This document shows positions 20,669 through 34,700 of a stretch of DNA of 64,000 bases, piece after piece (position 1 is the first letter of the stretch; each line of letters begins with the position of its first letter). The position numbers and the translations under genes were made by a program. This DNA is from Eudorina sp. 2006-703-Eu-15 (taxonomy: Eukaryota > Chlorophyta > Chlorophyceae > Chlamydomonadales > Volvocaceae). Below the pieces are notes generated by a model that did no database searches, had not been told where the DNA came from, and saw only the letters and a list, made by a program, of their open reading frames with translations. The stretch covers positions 753,501-817,500 of the forward strand of contig BDSI01000037.1 of assembly GCA_003117195.1 (NCBI GenBank), given 5' to 3'.

Positions 20669-23600
20669 GTAAGTCTCCAACTCGATGGCACGTCCGGATC
20701 CACGTGTTTGCGCAGCTGCTTTAAGGGAATGAGCTGACTCATCGCGTCTTTGCTTGCAGGCGGGCGCATCGAAAGGGGAGGTCCGCCAGGGGTGTGGGTA
20801 AGTCTCCGACTCGATGGCACGTCCGGATCCACGTGTTTGCGCAGCTGCTTTCAGGGTATGAGCTGACTCATCGCGTCTTTACTTGCAGGCGGGCGCATCG
20901 GCAGGGGAGGTCCGCCAGGGGTGTGGGTAAGTCTCCAACTCGATGGCACGTCCGGATCCACGTGTTTGCGCAGCTGCTTTAAGGGAATGAGCTGACTCAT
21001 CGCGTCTTTGCTTGCAGGCGGGCGCATCGAAAGGGGAGGTCCGCCTGGGGTGTGGGTAAGTCTCCGACTCGATGGCAGGTCCGGATCCACGTGTTTGCGC
21101 AGCTGCTTTAAGGGAATGAGCTGACTCATCGCGTCTTTGCTTGCAGGCGGGCGCATCGGCAGGGGAGGTCCGCCTGGGGTGTGGGTAAGTCTCCAACTCG
21201 ATGGCACGTCCGGATCCACGTGTTTGCGCAGCTGCTTTAAGGGAATGAGCTGACTCATCGCGTCTTTGCTTGCAGGCGGGCGCATCGAAAGGGGAGGTCC
21301 GCCAGGGGTGTGGGTAAGTCTCCGACTCGATGGCACGTCCGGATCCACGTGTTTGCGCAGCTGCTTTCAGGGTATGAGCTGACTCATCGCGTCTTTACTT
21401 GCAGGCGGGCGCATCGGCAGGGGAGGTCCGCCAGGGGTGTGGGTAAGTCTCCAACTCGATGGCACGTCCGGATCCACGTGTTTGCGCAGCTGCTTTAAGG
21501 GTATGAGCTGACTCATCGCGTCTTTACTTGCAGGCGGGCGCATCGGCAGGGGAGGTCCGCCTGGGGTGTGGGTAAGTCTCCGACTCGATGGCACGTCCGG
21601 ATCCACGTGTTTGCGCAGCTGCTTTCAGGGTATGAGCTGACTCATCGCGTCTTTACTTGCAGGCGGGCGCATCGGCAGGGGAGGTCCGCCAGGGGTGTGG
21701 GTAAGTCTCCAACTCGATGGCACGTCCGGATCCACGTGTTTGCGCAGCTGCCTTCAGGGTATGAGCTGACTCATCGCGTCTTTGCTTGCAGGCGGGCGCA
21801 TCGGAAGGGGAGGTCCGCCAGGGGTGTGGGTAAGTCTCCGACTCGATGGCACGTCCGGATCCACGTGTTTGCGCAGCTGCCTTCAGGGTATGAGCTGACT
21901 CATCGCGTCTTTGCTTGCAGGCGGGCGCATTGGAAGGAGAGGTCCGCCTGGGGTGTGGGTAAGTCTCCGACTCGATGGCACGTCCGGATCCACGTGTTTG
22001 CGCAGCTGCTTTCAGGGTATGAGCTGACTCATCGCGTCTTTGCTTGCAGGGGCGGGCGCATCGGCAGGGGAGGTCCGCCTGGGGTGTGGGTAAGTCTCCA
22101 ACTCGATGGCACGTCCGGATCCACGTGTTTGCGCAGCTGCCTTCAGGGTATGAGCTGACGCATCGCGTCTTTACTTGCAGGCGGGCGCATCGGCAGGGGA
22201 GGTCCGCCTGGGGTGTGGGTAAGTCTCCAACTCGATGGCACGTCCGGATCCACGTGTTTGCGCAGCTGCCCTCAGGGTATGAGCTGACTCATCGCGTCTT
22301 TACTTGCAGGCGGGCGCATCGGAAGGGGAGGTCCGCCAGGGGTGTGGATAAGTCTCCGACTCGATGGCACGTCCGGATCCACGTGTTTGCGCAGCTGCCT
22401 TCAGGGTATGAGCTGACTCATCGCGTCTTTGCTTGCAGGCGGGCGCATTGGAAGGAGAGGTCCGCCAGGGGTGTGGGTAACTCTCCGACTCGATGGCAGG
22501 TCTGGATCCACGTGTTTGCGCAGCTGCCTTCAGGGTATGAGCTGACTCATCGCGTCTTTGCTTGCAGGCGGGCGCATTGGAAGGAGAGGTCCGCCAGGGG
22601 TGTGGGTAAGTCTCCAACTCGATGGCACGTCCGGATCCACGTGTTTGCGCAGCTGCCTTCAGGGTATGAGCTGACTCATCGCGTCTTTGCTTGCAGGCGG
22701 GCGCATCGAAACGGGAGGTCCGCCTGGGGTGTGGGTAAGTCTCCAACTCGATGGCACGTCCGGATCCACGTGTTTGCGCAGCTGCTTTAAGGGTATGAGC
22801 TGACTCATCGCGTCTTTACTTGCAGGCGGGCGCATCGGCAGGGGAGGTCCGCCTGGGGTGTGGGTAAGTCTCCAACTCGATGGCACGTCCGGATCCACGT
22901 GTTTGCGCAGCTGCCTTCAGGGTATGAGCTGACTCATCGCGTCTTAACTTGCAGGCGGGCGCATCGGAAGGGGAGGTCCGCCAGGGGTGTGGGTAAGTCT
23001 CCGACTCGATGGCACGTCCGGATCCACGTGTTTGCGCAGCTGCCTTCAGGGTATGAGCTGACTCATCGCGTCTTTGCTTGCAGGCGGGCGCATCGGAAGG
23101 GGGGGTCCGCCAGGGGTGTGGGTAAGTCTCCGACTCGATGGCACGTCCGGATCCACGTGTTTGCGCAGCTGCCTTCAGGGTATGAGCTGACTCATCGCGT
23201 CTTTGCTTGCAGGCGGGCGCATTGGAAGGAGAGGTCCGCCAGGGGTGTGGGTAAGTCTCCGACTCGATGGCAGGTCCGGATCCACGTGTTTGCGCAGCTG
23301 CCTTCAGGGTATGAGCTGACTCATCGCGTCTTTGCTTGCAGGGGCGGGCGCATCGGCAGGGGAGGTCCGCCTGGGGTGTGGGTAAGTCTCCGACTCGATG
23401 GCACGTCCGGATCCACGTGTTTGCGCAGCTGCCTTCAGGGTATGAGCTGACTCATCGCGTCTTTGCTTGCAGGCGGGCGCATTGGAAGGGGAGGTCCGCC
23501 AGGGGTGTGGGTAAGTCTCCAACTCGATGGCACGTCCGGATCCACGTGTTTGCGCAGCTGCCTTCAGGGTATGAGCTGACTCATCGCGTCTTTGCTTGCA

Positions 23601-26600
23601 GGCGGGCGCATTGGAAGTTGAGGTCCGCCAGGGGTGTGGGTAAGTCTCCGACTCGATGGCACGTCCGGATCCACGTGTTTGCGCAGCTGCCTTCAGGGTA
23701 TGAGCTGACTCATCGCGTCTTAACTTGCAGGCGGGCGCATCGGAAGGGGAGGTCCGCCAGGGGTGTGGGTAAGTCTCCGACTCGATGGCACGTCCGGATC
23801 CACGTGTTTGCGCAGCTGCCTTCAGGGTATGAGCTGACTCATCGCGTCTTTGCTTGCAGGCGGGCGCATCGGAAGGGGGGGTCCGCCAGGGGTGTGGGTA
23901 AGTCTCCGACTCGATGGCACGTCCGGATCCACGTGTTTGCGCAGCTGCCTTCAGGGTATGAGCTGACTCATCGCGTCTTTGCTTGCAGGCGGGCGCATTG
24001 GAAGGAGAGGTCCGCCAGGGGTGTGGGTAAGTCTCCGACTCGATGGCAGGTCCGGATCCACGTGTTTGCGCAGCTGCCTTCAGGGTATGAGCTGACTCAT
24101 CGCGTCTTTGCTTGCAGGGGCGGGCGCATTGGAAGGGGAGGTCCGCCAGGGGTGTGGGTAAGTCTCCAACTCGATGGCACGTCCGGATCCACGTGTTTGC
24201 GCAGCTGCCTTCAGGGTATGAGCTGACTCATCGCGTCTTTGCTTGCAGGCGGGCGCATCGAAACGGGAGGTCCGCCTGGGGTGTGGGTAAGTCTCCAACT
24301 CGATGGCACGTCCGGATCCACGTGTTTGCGCAGCTGCTTTAAGGGTATGAGCTGACTCATCGCGTCTTTACTTGCAGGCGGGCGCATCGAAAGGGGAGGT
24401 CCGCCTGGGGTGTGGGTAAGTCTCCAACTCGATGGCACGTCCGGATCCACGTGTTTGCGCAGCTGCCTTCAGGGTATGAGCTGACTCATCGCGTCTTTGC
24501 TTGCAGGCGGGCGCATTGGAAGGAGAGGTCCGCCAGGGGTGTGGGTAAGTCTCCGACTCGATGGCAGGTCCGGATCCACGTGTTTGCGCAGCTGCCTTCA
24601 GGGTATGAGCTGACTCATCGCGTCTTTGCTTGCAGGCGGGCGCATCGGAAGGGGAGGTCCGCCAGGGGTGTGGGTAAGTCTCCAACTCGATGGCACGTCC
24701 GGATCCACGTGTTTGCGCAGCTGCCTTCAGGGTATGAGCTGACTCATCGCGTCTTTGCTTGCAGGCGGGCGCATCGGAAGGGGGGGTCCGCCAGGGGTGT
24801 GGGTAAGTCTCCAACTCGATGGCACGTCCGGATCCACGTGTTTGCGCAGCTGCCTTCAGGGTATGAGCTGACTCATCGCGTCTTTGCTTGCAGGCGGGCG
24901 CATTGGAAGGAGAGGTCCGCCAGGGGTGTGGGTAAGTCTCCGACTCGATGGCACGTCCGGATCCACGTGTTTGCGCAGCTGCCTTCAGGGTATGAGCTGA
25001 CTCATCGCGTCTTAACTTGCAGGCGGGCGCATCGGAAGGGGAGGTCCGCCAGGGGTGTGGGTAAGTCTCCGACTCGATGGCACGTCCGGATCCACGTGTT
25101 TGCGCAGCTGCCTTCAGGGTATGAGCTGACTCATCGCGTCTTTGCTTGCAGGCGGGCGCATCGGAAGGGGGGGTCCGCCAGGGGTGTGGGTAAGTCTCCG
25201 ACTCGATGGCACGTCCGGATCCACGTGTTTGCGCAGCTGCCTTCAGGGTATGAGCTGACTCATCGCGTCTTTGCTTGCAGGCGGGCGCATTGGAAGGAGA
25301 GGTCCGCCAGGGGTGTGGGTAAGTCTCCGACTCGATGGCAGGTCCGGATCCACGTGTTTGCGCAGCTGCCTTCAGGGTATGAGCTGACTCATCGCGTCTT
25401 TGCTTGCAGGCGGGCGCATCGAAACGGGAGGTCCGCCTGGGGTGTGGGTAAGTCTCCAACTCGATGGCACGTCCGGATCCACGTGTTTGCGCAGCTGCTT
25501 TAAGGGTATGAGCTGACTCATCGCGTCTTTACTTGCAGGCGGGCGCATCGGCAGGGGAGGTCCGCCAGGGGTGTGGGTAAGTCTCCAACTCGATGGCACG
25601 TCCGGATCCACGTGTTTGCGCAGCTGCTTTAAGGGAATGAGCTGACTCATCGCGTCTTTGCTTGCAGGCGGGCGCATCGAAAGGGGAGGTCCGCCAGGGG
25701 TGTGGGTAAGTCTCCGACTCGATGGCACGTCCGGATCCACGTGTTTGCGCAGCTGCCTTCAGGGTATGAGCTGACTCATCGCGTCTTTACTTGCAGGCGG
25801 GCGCATCGGCAGGGGAGGTCCGCCTGGGGTGTGGGTAAGTCTCCGACTCGATGGCACGTCCGGATCCACGTGTTTGCGCAGCTGCTTTCAGGGTATGAGC
25901 TGACTCATCGCGTCTTTGCTTGCAGGGGCGGGCGCATCGGCAGGGGAGGTCCGCCTGGGTGTGGGTAAGTCTCCAACTCGATGGCACGTCCGGATCCACG
26001 TGTTTGCGCAGCTGCCTTCAGGGTATGAGCTGACGCATCGCGTCTTTACTTGCAGGCGGGCGCATCGGCAGGGGAGGTCCGCCTGGGGTGTGGGTAAGTC
26101 TCCAACTCGATGGCACGTCCGGATCCACGTGTTTGCGCAGCTGCCTTCAGGGTATGAGCTGACTCATCGCGTCTTTACTTGCAGGCGGGCGCATCGGAAG
26201 GGGAGGTCCGCCAGGGGTGTGGATAAGTCTCCGACTCGATGGCACGTCCGGATCCACGTGTTTGCGCAGCTGCCTTCAGGGTATGAGCTGACTCATCGCG
26301 TCTTTGCTTGCAGGCGGGCGCATTGGAAGGAGAGGTCCGCCAGGGGTGTGGGTAAGTCTCCGACTCGATGGCAGGTCTGGATCCACGTGTTTGCGCAGCT
26401 GCCTTCAGGGTATGAGCTGACTCATCGCGTCTTTGCTTGCAGGCGGGCGCATTGGAAGGAGAGGTCCGCCAGGGGTGTGGGTAAGTCTCCAACTCGATGG
26501 CACGTCCGGATCCACGTGTTTGCGCAGCTGCCTTCAGGGTATGAGCTGACTCATCGCGTCTTTGCTTGCAGGCGGGCGCATCGAAACGGGAGGTCCGCCT

Positions 26601-28700
26601 GGGGTGTGGGTAAGTCTCCAACTCGATGGCACGTCCGGATCCACGTGTTTGCGCAGCTGCTTTAAGGGTATGAGCTGACTCATCGCGTCTTTACTTGCAG
26701 GCGGGCGCATCGGCAGGGGAGGTCCGCCTGGGGTGTGGGTAAGTCTCCGACTCGATGGCACGTCCGGATCCACGTGTTTGCGCAGCTGCTTTCAGGGTAT
26801 GAGCTGACTCATCGCGTCTTTACTTGCAGGCGGGCGCATCGGCAGGGGAGGTCCGCCAGGGGTGTGGGTAAGTCTCCAACTCGATGGCACGTCCGGATCC
26901 ACGTGTTTGCGCAGCTGCCTTCAGGGTATGAGCTGACTCATCGCGTCTTTGCTTGCAGGCGGGCGCATCGGAAGGGGAGGTCCGCCAGGGGTGTGGGTAA
27001 GTCTCCGACTCGATGGCACGTCCGGATCCACGTGTTTGCGCAGCTGCCTTCAGGGTATGAGCTGACTCATCGCGTCTTTGCTTGCAGGCGGGCGCATTGG
27101 AAGGAGAGGTCCGCCTGGGGTGTGGGTAAGTCTCCGACTCGATGGCACGTCCGGATCCACGTGTTTGCGCAGCTGCTTTCAGGGTATGAGCTGACTCATC
27201 GCGTCTTTGCTTGCAGGGCGGGCGCATCGGCAGGGGAGGTCCGCCTGGGGTGTGGGTAAGTCTCCAACTCGATGGCACGTCCGGATCACGTGTTTGCGCA
27301 GCTGCCTTCAGGGTATGAGCTGACGCATCGCGTCTTTACTTGCAGGCGGGCGCATCGGCAGGGGAGGTCCGCCTGGGGTGTGGGTAAGTCTCCAACTCGA
27401 TGGCACGTCCGGATCCACGTGTTTGCGCAGCTGCCCTCAGGGTATGAGCTGACTCATCGCGTCTTTACTTGCAGGCGGGCGCATCGGAAGGGGAGGTCCG
27501 CCAGGGGTGTGGATAAGTCTCCGACTCGATGGCACGTCCGATCCACGTGTTTGCGCAGCTGCCCTCAGGGTATGAGCTGACTCATCGCGTCTTTACTTGC
27601 AGGCGGGCGCATCGGAAGGGGAGGTCCGCCAGGGGTGTGGATAAGTCTCCGACTCGATGGCACGTCCGGATCCACGTGTTTGCGCAGCTGCCTTCAGGGT
27701 ATGAGCTGACTCATCGCGTCTTTGCTTGCAGGCGGGCGCATTGGAAGGAGAGGTCCGCCAGGGGTGTGGGTAAGTCTCCGACTCGATGGCAGGTCCGGAT
27801 CCACGTGTTTGCGCAGCTGCCTTCAGGGTATGAGCTGACTCATCGCGTCTTTGCTTGCAGGCGGGCGCATTGGAAGGAGAGGTCCGCCAGGGGTGTGGGT
27901 AAGTCTCCAACTCGATGGCAGCGTCCGGATCCACGTGTTTGCGCAGCTGCCTTCAGGGTATGAGCTGACTCATCGCGTCTTTGCTTGCAGGCGGGCGCAT
28001 CGAAACGGGAGGTCCGCCTGGGGTGTGGGTAAGTCTCCAACTCGATGGCACGTCCGGATCCACGTGTTTGCGCAGCTGCTTTAAGGTATGAGCTGACTCA
28101 TCGCGTCTTTACTTGCAGGCGGGCGCATCGGCAGGGGAGGTCCGCCTGGGGTGTGGGTAAGTCTCCAACTCGATGGCACGTCCGGATCCACGTGTTTGCG
28201 CAGCTGCCTTCAGCGTATGAGCTGACTCATCGCGTCTTTGCTTGCAGGCGGGCGCATTGGAAGGAGAGGTCCGCCAGGGGTGTGGGTAAGTCTCCGACTC
28301 GATGGCAGGTCCGGATCCACGTGTTTGCGCAGCTGCCTTCAGGGTATGAGCTGACTCATCGCGTCTTTGCTTGCAGGGGCGGGCGCATCGGCAGGGAGGT
28401 CCGCCTGGGGTGTGGGTAAGTCTCCGACTCGATGGCACGTCCGGATCCACGTGTTTGCGCAGCTGCCTTCAGGGTATGAGCTGACTCATCGCGTCTTTGC
28501 TTGCAGGCGGGCGCATTGGAAGGGGAGGTCCGCCAGGGGTGTGGGTAAGTCTCCAACTCGATGGCACGTCCGGATCCACGTGTTTGCGCAGCTGCCTTCA
28601 GGGTATGAGCTGACTCATCGCGTCTTTGCTTGCAGGCGGGCGCATCGAAACGGGAGGTCCGCCTGGGGTGTGGGTAAGTCTCCAACTCGATGGCACGTCC

Positions 28701-31700
28701 GGATCCACGTGTTTTGCGCAGCTGCCTTCAGGGTATGAGCTGACTCATCGCGTCTTTGCTTGCAGGCGGCGCATTGGAAGGGAGGTCCGCCAGGGGTGTG
28801 GTAAGTCTCCGACTCGATGGCACGTCCGGATCCACGTGTTTGCGCAGCTGCCTTCAGGGTATGAGCTGACTCATCGCGTCTTTGCTTGCAGGCGGGCGCA
28901 TCGGAAGGAGAGGTCCGCCAGGGGTGTGGGTAAGTCTCCGACTCGATGGCACGGTCCGGATCCAACGTGTTTGCGCAGCTGCCTTCAGGGTATGAGCTGA
29001 CTCATCGCGTCTTTACTTGCAGGCGGGCGCATCGGCAGGGGAGGTCCGCCGGGGTGTGGGTAAGTCTCCGACTCGATGGCAGGTCCGGATCCACGTGTTT
29101 GCGCAGCTGCCTTCAGGGTATGAGCTGACTCATCGCGTCTTTCTTGCAGGCGGGCGCATGGAAGGGGAGGTCCGCCAGGGGTGTGGGTAAGTCTCCGACT
29201 CGATGGCACGTCCGATCCACGTGTTTGCGCAGCTGCCTTCAGGGTATGAGCTGACTCATCGCGTCTTTGCTTGCAGGCGGCGCATCGGAAGGGGAGGTCC
29301 GCCAGGGGTGTGGTAAGTCTCCAACTCGATGGCACGTCCGGATCCACGTGTTTGCGCAGCTGCCTTCAGGGTATGAGCTGACTCATCGCGTCTTTGCTTG
29401 CAGGCGGCGCATTGGAAGGGGAGGTCCGCCAGGGGTGTGGGTAAGTCTCCGACTCGATGGCACGTCCGGATCCACGTGTTTGCGCAGCTGCCTTCAGGGT
29501 ATGAGCTGACTCATCGCGTCTTTGCTTGCAGGCGGGCGCATTGGAAGGGGAGGTCCGCCAGGGGTGTGGGTAAGTCTCCGACTCGATGGCACGTCCGGAT
29601 CCACGTGTTTGCGCAGCTGCCTTCAGGGTATGAGCTGACTCATCGCGTCTTTGCTTGCAGGCGGGCGCATCGGAAGGGAGGTCCGCCAGGGGTGTGGGTA
29701 AGTCTCCGACTCGATGGCACGTCCGGATCCACGTGTTTGCGCAGCTGCCTTCAGGGTATGAGCTGACTCATCGCGTCTTTGCTTGCAGGCGGGCGCATCG
29801 GAAGGGGAGGGTCCGCCAGGGGTGTGGGTAAGTCTCCAACTCGATGGCACGTCCGGATCCACGTGTTTGCGCAGCTGCCTTCAGGGTATGAGCTGACTCA
29901 TCGGCGTCTTTGCTTGCAGGCGGGCGCATTGGAAGGGGAGGTCCGCCAGGGGTGTGGGTAAGTCTCCACTCGATGGCAGGTCCGGATCCACGTGTTTGCG
30001 CAGCTGCCTTCAGGGTATGAGCTGACTCATCGCGTCTTTGCTTGCAGGCGGGCGCATCGAAAGGGAGGTCCGCCTGGGGTGTGGGTAAGTCTCCAACTCG
30101 ATGGCACGTCCGGATCACGTGTTTGCGCAGCTGCCTTCAGGGTATGAGCTGACTCATCGCGTCTTTGCTTGCAGGCGGGCGCATTGGAAAGGGGAGGTCC
30201 GCCAGGGGTGTGGTAAGTCTCCACTCGATGGCACGTCCGGATCCACGTGTTTTGCGCAGCTGCCTTCAGGGTATGAGCTGACTCATCGCGTCTTTGCTTG
30301 CAGGCGGGCGCATCTGGAAGGGAGGTCCGCCAGGGGTGTGGTAAGTCTCCGACTCGATGGCACGTCCGGATCCACGTGTTTGCGCAGCTGCTTTGAGCTG
30401 ACTCATCGCGTCTTTGACGGGCGCATCGAAGGGGGTCCGCCAGGGTGTGGGTAAGTCTCCGACTCGATGGCACGTCCGGATCCACGTGTTTGCGCAGCTG
30501 CCTTCAGGGTATGAGCTGACTCATCGCGTCTTGCTTGCAGGCGGGCGCATCGGAAGGGGAGGTCGCCAGGGGTGTGGGTAAGTCTCCGACTCGATGGCAC
30601 GTCCGGATCCACGTGTTTGCGCAGCTGCCTTCAGGGTATGAGCTGACTCATCGCGTCTTTGCTTGCAGGCGGGCGCATCGGAAGGGGAGGTCCGCCAGGG
30701 GTGTGGGTAAGTCTCCGACTCGATGGCACGTCCGGATCCACGTGTTTGCGCAGCTGCTTTCAGGGTATGAGCTGACTCATCGCGTCTTGCTTGCAGGCGG
30801 CGCATCGAAGGGGAGGTCCGCCAGGGGTGTGGATAAGTCTCCGACTCGATGGCACGTCCGGATCCACGTGTTTGCGCAGCTGCCTTCAGGGTATGAGCTG
30901 ACTCATCGCGTCTTTGCTTGCAGGCGGGCGCATCGGAAGGGGGGTCCGCCAGGGGTGTGGTAAGTCTCCGACTCGATGGCACGTCCGGATCCACGTGTTT
31001 GCGCAGCTGCCTTCAGGGTATGAGCTGACTCATCGCGTCTTTGCTTGCAGGCGGGCGCATCGGAAGGGGAGGTCCGCCAGGGGTGTGGGTAAGTCTCCGA
31101 CTCGATGGCACGTCCGGATCCACGTGTTTGCGCAGCTGCCTTCAGGGTATGAGCTGACTCATCGCGTCTTTGCTTGCAGGCGGCGCCATCGAAAGGGAGG
31201 TCCGCCAGGGGTGTGGATAAGTCTCCGACTCGATGGCACGTCCGGATCCACGTGTTTGCGCAGCTGCCTTCAGGGTATGAGCTGACTCATCGCGTCTTTG
31301 CTTGCAGGCGGGCGCATCGGAAGGGGAGGTCCGCCAGGGGTGGGTAAGTCTCCGACTCGATGGCACGTCCGGATCCACGTGTTTGCGCAGCTGCCTTCAG
31401 GGTATGAGCTGACTCATCGCGTCTTTGCTTGCAGGCGGGCGCATCGGAAGGGGAGGTCCGCCAGGGGTGTGGGTAAGTCTCCGACTCGATGGCACGTCCG
31501 GATCCACGTGTTTGCGCAGCTGCCTTCAGGGTATGAGCTGACTCATCGCGTCTTTGCTTGCAGGCGGGCGCATCGGAAGGGAGGTCCGCCAGGGTGTGGG
31601 TAAGTCTCCGACTCGATGGCACGTCCGGATCCACGTGTTTGCGCAGCTGCCTTCAGGGTATGAGCTGACTCATCGCGTCTTGCTTGCAGGCGGGCGCATC

Positions 31701-34700
31701 GAAAGGGGAGGTCCGCCAGGGGTGTGGTAAGTCTCCGACTCGATGGCACGTCCGGATCCACGTGTTTGCGCAGCTGCCTTCAGGGTATGAGCTGACTCAT
31801 CGCGTCTTTACTTGCAGGCGGCGCATCGGAAGGGAGGTCCGCCAGGGGTGTGGGTAAGTCTCCGACTCGATGGCACGTCCGGATCCACGTGTTTGCGCAG
31901 CTGCCTTCAGGGTATGAGCTGACTCATCGCGTCTTTGCTTGCAGGCGGGCGCCGCCAGGGTGTGGGTAAGTCTCCGACTCGATGGCACGTCCGGATCCAC
32001 GTGTTTGCGCAGCTGCCTTCAGGGTATGAGCTGACTCATCGCGTCTTTGCTTGCAGGCGGGCGCATCGGAAGGGGAGGTCCGCCAGGGGTGTGGTAAGTC
32101 TCCGACTCGATGGCACGTCCGGATCCACGTGTTTGCGCAGCTGCCTTCAGGGTATGAGCTGACTCATCGCGTCTTTGCTTGCAGGCGGGCGCATCGGAAG
32201 GGGAGGTCCGCCAGGGGTGTGGTAAGTCTCCGACTCGATGGCACGTCCGGATCCACGTGTTTGCGCAGCTGCCTTCAGGGTATGAGCTGACTCATCGCGT
32301 CTTTGCTTGCAGGCGGGCGCATCGGAAGGGGAGGTCCGCCAGGGGTGTGGTAAGTCTCCGACTCGATGGCACGTCCGGATCCACGTGTTTGCGCAGCTGC
32401 CTTCAGGGTATGAGCTGACTCATCGCGTCTTTGCTTGCAGGCGGCGCATCGGAAGGGGAGGTCCGCCAGGGGTGTGGGTAAGTCTCCGACTCGATGGCAC
32501 GTCCGGATCCACGTGTTTGCGCAGCTGCCTTCAGGGTATGAGCTGACTCATCGCGTCTTTGCTTGCAGGCGGGCGCATCGGAAGGGGAGGTCCGCCAGGG
32601 GTGTGGATAAGTCTCCGACTCGATGGCACGTCCGGATCCACGTGTTTGCGCAGCTGCCTTCAGGGTATGAGCTGACTCATCGCGTCTTTGCTTGCAGGCG
32701 GGCGCATCGGAAGGGGAGGTCCGCCAGGGGTGTGGTAAGTCTCCGACTCGATGGCACGTCCGGATCCACGTGTTTGCGCAGCTGCCTTCAGGGTATGAGC
32801 TGACTCATCGCGTCTTTGCTTGCAGGCGGGCGCATCGGAAGGGGAGGTCCGCCAGGGGTGTGGGTAAGTCTCCGACTCGATGGCACGTCCGGATCCACGT
32901 GTTTGCGCAGCTGCCTTCAGGGTATGAGCTGACTCATCGCGTCTTTGCTTGCAGGCGGGCGCATCGGAAGGGAGGTCCGCCAGGGGTGTGGATAAGTCTC
33001 CGACTCGATGGCACGTCCGGATCCACGTGTTTGCGCAGCTGCCTTCAGGGTATGAGCTGACTCATCGCGTCTTTACTTGCAGGCGGGCGCATCGGAAGGG
33101 GAGGTCCGCCAGGGTGTGGGTAAGTCTCCGACTCGATGGCACGTCCGGATCCACGTGTTTGCGCAGCTGCCTTCAGGGTATGAGCTGACTCATCGCGTCT
33201 TGCTTGCAGGCGGGCGCATCGGAAGGGGAGGTCCGCCAGGGGTGTGGTAAGTCTCCGACTCGATGGCACGTCCGGATCCACGTGTTTGCGCAGCTGCCTT
33301 CAGGGTATGAGCTGACTCATCGCGTCTTTGCTTGCAGGCGGGCGCATCGGAAGGGGAGGTCCGCCAGGGGTGTGGATAAGTCTCCGACTCGATGGCACGT
33401 CCGGATCCACGTGTTTGCGCAGCTGCCTTCAGGGTATGAGCTGACTCATCGCGTCTTGCTTGCAGGCGGCGCATCGGAAGGGAGGTCCGCCAGGGGTGTG
33501 GGTAAGTCTCCGACTCGATGGCACGTCCGGATCCACGTGTTTGCGCAGCTGCCTTCAGGGTATGAGCTGACTCATCGCGTCTTTGCTTGCAGGCGGGCGC
33601 ATCGGAAGGGGAGGTCCGCCAGGGGTGTGGTAAGTCTCCGACTCGATGGCACGTCCGGATCCACGTGTTTGCGCAGCTGCCTTCAGGGTATGAGCTGACT
33701 CATCGTCTTTGCTTGCAGGCGGGCGCATCCGCCAGGGGTGTGGGTAAGTCTCCGACTCGATGGCACGTCCGGATCCACGTGTTTGCGCAGCTGCTTCAGG
33801 GTATGAGCTGACTCATCGCGTCTTGCTTGCAGGCGGGCGCATCGAAAGGGAGGTCCGCCAGGGGTGTGGTAAGTCTCCGACTCGATGGCACGTCCGGATC
33901 CACGTGTTTGCGCAGCTGCCTTCAGGGTATGAGCTGACTCATCGCGTCTTTGCTTGCAGGCGGGCGCATCGGAAGGGGAGGTCCGCCAGGGGTGTGGATA
34001 AGTCTCCGACTCGATGGCACGTCCGGATCCACGTGTTTGCGCAGCTGCCTTCAGGGTATGAGCTGACTCATCGCGTCTTTGCTTGCAGGCGGGCGCATCG
34101 GAAGGGGAGGTCCGCCAGGGGTGTGGATAAGTCTCCGACTCGATGGCACGTCCGGATCCACGTGTTTGCGCAGCTGCCTTCAGGGTATGAGCTGACTCAT
34201 CGCGTCTTTGCTTGCAGGCGGGCGCATCGGAAGGGGAGGTCCGCCAGGGGTGTGGTAAGTCTCCGACTCGATGGCACGTCCGGATCCACGTGTTTGCGCA
34301 GCTGCCTTCAGGGTATGAGCTGACTCATCGCGTCTTTGCTTGCAGGCGGGCGCATCGGAAGGGGAGGTCCGCCAGGGGTGTATAGTCTCCGACTCGATGG
34401 CACGTCCGGATCCACGTGTTTGCGCAGCTGCTTTCAGGGTATGAGCTGACTCATCGCGTCTTGCTTGCAGGCGGGCGCATCGAAAGGGGAGGTCCGCCAG
34501 GGGTGTGGATAAGTCTCCGACTCGATGGCACGTCCGGATCCACGTGTTTGCGCAGCTGCCTTCAGGGTATGAGCTGACTCATCGCGTCTTTACTTGCAGG
34601 CGGGCGCATCGGAAGGGGAGGTCCGCCAGGGGTGTGGATAAGTCTCCGACTCGATGGCACGTCCGGATCCACGTGTTTGCGCAGCTGCCTTCAGGGTATG

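Larger units (their letters stand above)
20534..28700 (+). repeat. Left, heterogeneous segment of the array
   Basis: About 63 units, almost all exactly 129 bp. Variable positions: CCGACT/CCAACT after the donor, GGCACG/GGCAGG, TTTAAGGGAATG/TTTCAGGGTATG/CCTTCAGGG, TTTGCTT/TTTACTT/TTAACTT before the acceptor, and GCATCGGCAGG/GCATCGAAAGG/GCATTGGAAGGAGAGG in the 38-nt part. Combinations recur in order, giving higher-order repeats. Isolated indels start near 25.96 kb and 27.2-28.1 kb. A GG insertion after the acceptor (GCAGGGGCGGG) marks several block borders (near 22047, 23339, 24115, 25923, 28374). Confidence 0.9.
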
